Positions 62,671 through 64,000 of a stretch of DNA of 64,000 nucleotides are shown here, piece after piece. The translations under genes were made by a program, and so were the position numbers. Positions within the stretch are counted from its first letter, which is position 1. Each line of letters begins with the position of its first letter. The notes below the pieces were generated by a model. It was not told the origin of the DNA, did not search any database, and saw nothing but the letters and a program-made list of their open reading frames with translations. The stretch is taken from contig CANQLO010000005.1 of assembly GCA_947624715.1 (NCBI GenBank), positions 13,650 through 77,649 on the forward strand, in the 5' to 3' direction. The DNA comes from an uncultured Clostridia bacterium (GTDB taxonomy: Bacteria > Bacillota_A > Clostridia > TANB77 > CAG-508).

Positions 62671-63467
62671 TATGCTCTTAGCATACTAAACCAATCTGTA
62701 AATATTTTTCTTGTCATTGTACCAATACCATATTTATCAATATCTTCATTGGCAATTAGGTCAACTGTTGCAAGAACATTTCCATCAGATGTAAAAGTTA
62801 CCTCGCCAATTTTTTGACCAGTTGTTATTGGTGCAGATACATTATTATAAATTTCAACAGTTTGTTCAATATTTTGAGAATTAGACTTAGGAAGTATTAA
62901 TCCAAAATCTTCTTTAAATACCGCTTCGGTTGTATTTTTTAACCCCTTACCAACATTACACATTCCAACAACTTCATTTATAGAAGCTAAAGCTTTATAC
63001 TGATAATTGCTAAATCCATAATCAAGCAATTTTCTTGCTTCTGCAAATCTTACGGCACTTGTTTCGCCTTTCATAATAACAGCAATTAAAGATAGATCAT
63101 TTCTAGTTGCAGATGCTGATAAGTTAAAAAGTGCAACAGAAGTAGAGCCAGTTTTAAGCCCGGTGCAACCTTCATAATTTCTAACAAGTTTGTTTGTATT
63201 TACTAATTGTGATTTACCATCTCTCAAACTATCCATATAAATTGTAGTATATTTAGTTATAGCAGGATGTTTAGTTAAAAGTTCTCTTGACATAAGTGCA
63301 ATATCATAAGGAGATGTTAAATGACCATCTTCATCAATACCATGACAATTTTTAAAAGTAGTATCATTCATTCCTAGGACTTTTGCTTTTTCATTCATTT
63401 TCATTACAAAAGCTTCTTCTGAACCCTCCAAAAACTCAGCCATAGCAACTGTACAATCATAGAGTGC
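62670..63467 (-). pseudogene. dacA: D-alanyl-D-alanine carboxypeptidase, 5'-truncated
   Basis: The preserved part begins near the SxN region ('YDCTVAMAEFLEGSEEAF'), contains 'MNDTTFKNCHGIDEDGHLTSPYD' and the KTG motif (LKTGSTSVALF), and ends in the C-terminal beta domain ('ITTGQKIGEVTFTSDG'). The signal peptide and the SxxK catalytic Ser region are absent: the frame closes with a stop at 63468-63470 and no homology is visible beyond. A product started at the internal ATG (63443) could not acylate penicillin or substrate. The break lies beside a decayed helix-turn-helix fragment, so a deletion, rearrangement or assembly join is likely. Confidence 0.82.
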
Positions 63468-63509
63468 TCAATTTTAGCAGGAAATTAAAAAGCTAATATA
63501 TCAATAAAA

Positions 63510-63900
63510 AATAATATTGTAATTATCTATAGAATCATAAAAATAAGACGTTTTTTTATTATTTATAAATTATATGGAGTAATACCAGGAACTGTTTCAA
63601 GATGGATTTCACATTTAAGTAATTTGGGATATATAAAGGAAGAAATTATTAGAGATACTAATAAGCAAATAGTTGAAAGAAGGCTTTATATTACAGACAT
63701 AAGTTGTAGAAGATTAGCTGAAAAATACCTATGAACAATTTTGCTCATACCCCTATAAGAAAAATGATAAAGATAATAATAAAGAAGAATTTGACAAAAT
63801 AAATATTTTTGGAAAAGGAAATACAAATGTAAATTTTACAAACATACATAAAAAAATAATAAGAAGTATTGAAAATTATGTAAAGTTGTTATATAATTAG
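63510..63900 (+). pseudogene. Decayed winged-helix gene, phage/plasmid replication type
   Basis: One frame reads '...LYGVIPGTVSRWISHLSNLG' and 'NKQIVERRLYI', the helix-turn-helix found in many phage and plasmid replication proteins. It stops at 63732-63734. The +1 frame then continues 'YEQFCSYPYKKNDKDNNKEE' to a stop at 63898-63900. No start codon or N-terminal part is present. It is a broken remnant of mobile DNA that occupies the 500-bp gap between dacA and the next gene. Confidence 0.6.
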
Positions 63901-63966
63901 AGTTAGTAAAATTTATTAATAATAAAAGGAGTAATTATTTATTAAAAATAAATAATAATATTTTAA

Positions 63967-64000
63967 ATGTATGATTTACATGTTCATTCCACAGATTCAG
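63967..64000 (+). CDS. PHP-domain protein, 5' end only
   Basis: The first eleven residues, MYDLHVHSTDS, show the DLHxHS metal-binding motif that begins PHP phosphoesterases and the PHP domain of DNA polymerase III alpha. The window ends here, so the type cannot be decided. The AAAAGGAG box (63924-63931) is 35 nt upstream, with a 10-bp hairpin (63934-63956) between it and the ATG, like the arrangement before murD. Confidence 0.7.
   Translation, partial: MYDLHVHSTDS

Overview
The window comes from a very AT-rich, low-GC Gram-positive anaerobe of the class Clostridia or a close relative, probably an uncultured gut lineage. The evidence is the A/T-biased codon use, strong AAGGAGG-type ribosome binding sites, sigma-A promoters with near-perfect TTGACA-17-TATAAT spacing, a trimeric bifurcating [FeFe] hydrogenase, class II aldolase plus phosphofructokinase, Wzx/WecB/TagA cell-surface genes and VanR/VanS-type signalling. 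No rRNA, tRNA or CRISPR array was seen.

Layout. 1-6.1 kb: a MucBP-type surface protein and a heterodimeric ABC exporter. 6.2-7.9 kb: two toxin-antitoxin modules back to back (Fic with a VbhA-like antitoxin; YefM-YoeB). 8-16 kb: GH25 lysozyme, an unknown protein, uvrA, a 34-residue Asn-rich microprotein, a cytidylate-kinase-like protein and murD. 16-29 kb: unknown Asn-rich protein, MFS transporter, membrane glycosyltransferase, P-loop/Asp23-like protein, a cmk-plsC fusion, an S1-domain protein, typA, trmR-like methyltransferase, surface protein and phosphofructokinase. 28-43 kb: a polysaccharide cluster (polymerase/ligase-like protein, glycosyltransferases, two Wzx-type flippases, WecB, TagA, an Alg13/Alg14-like pair, glmM) containing argS and an IS110-family insertion. 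43-53 kb: aldolase, small membrane proteins, smpB, an AAA+ ATPase with a lectin-like N-terminus next to a metallopeptidase-VWA protein, a DtxR-like regulator and mnmA. 53-59 kb: hydrogenase operon and a DnaB-like ATPase. 59-64 kb: C39-type peptidase, two-component system, a truncated D,D-carboxypeptidase, a decayed helix-turn-helix gene and the first codons of a PHP-domain gene.

The most unusual signal concerns the codon CGG. I inspected every CGG I could find against the reading frames of the genes. Only three are in frame, and each sits exactly where a conserved gene (uvrA, the NuoF-like hydrogenase subunit, a C39 peptidase) appears frameshifted by +1. Skipping the C restores the family sequence and places a Gly codon (GGA, GGA, GGT) where Gly is expected. 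This suggests either programmed +1 frameshifting or quadruplet decoding at CGGN, or a very specific systematic sequence artefact.

Other notable signals are a 77-bp GC-rich island ending in a 14-bp G/C-only run inside the lectin-like domain of the AAA+ protein, which looks like a diversity-generating-retroelement variable region, a seven-copy family of 93-125 bp hairpin repeats in intergenic regions, a ribosome binding site buried in a perfect 26-bp palindrome, a probable IS110 bridge-RNA region, and a four-site operator with exact 12-bp period in front of yefM-yoeB.
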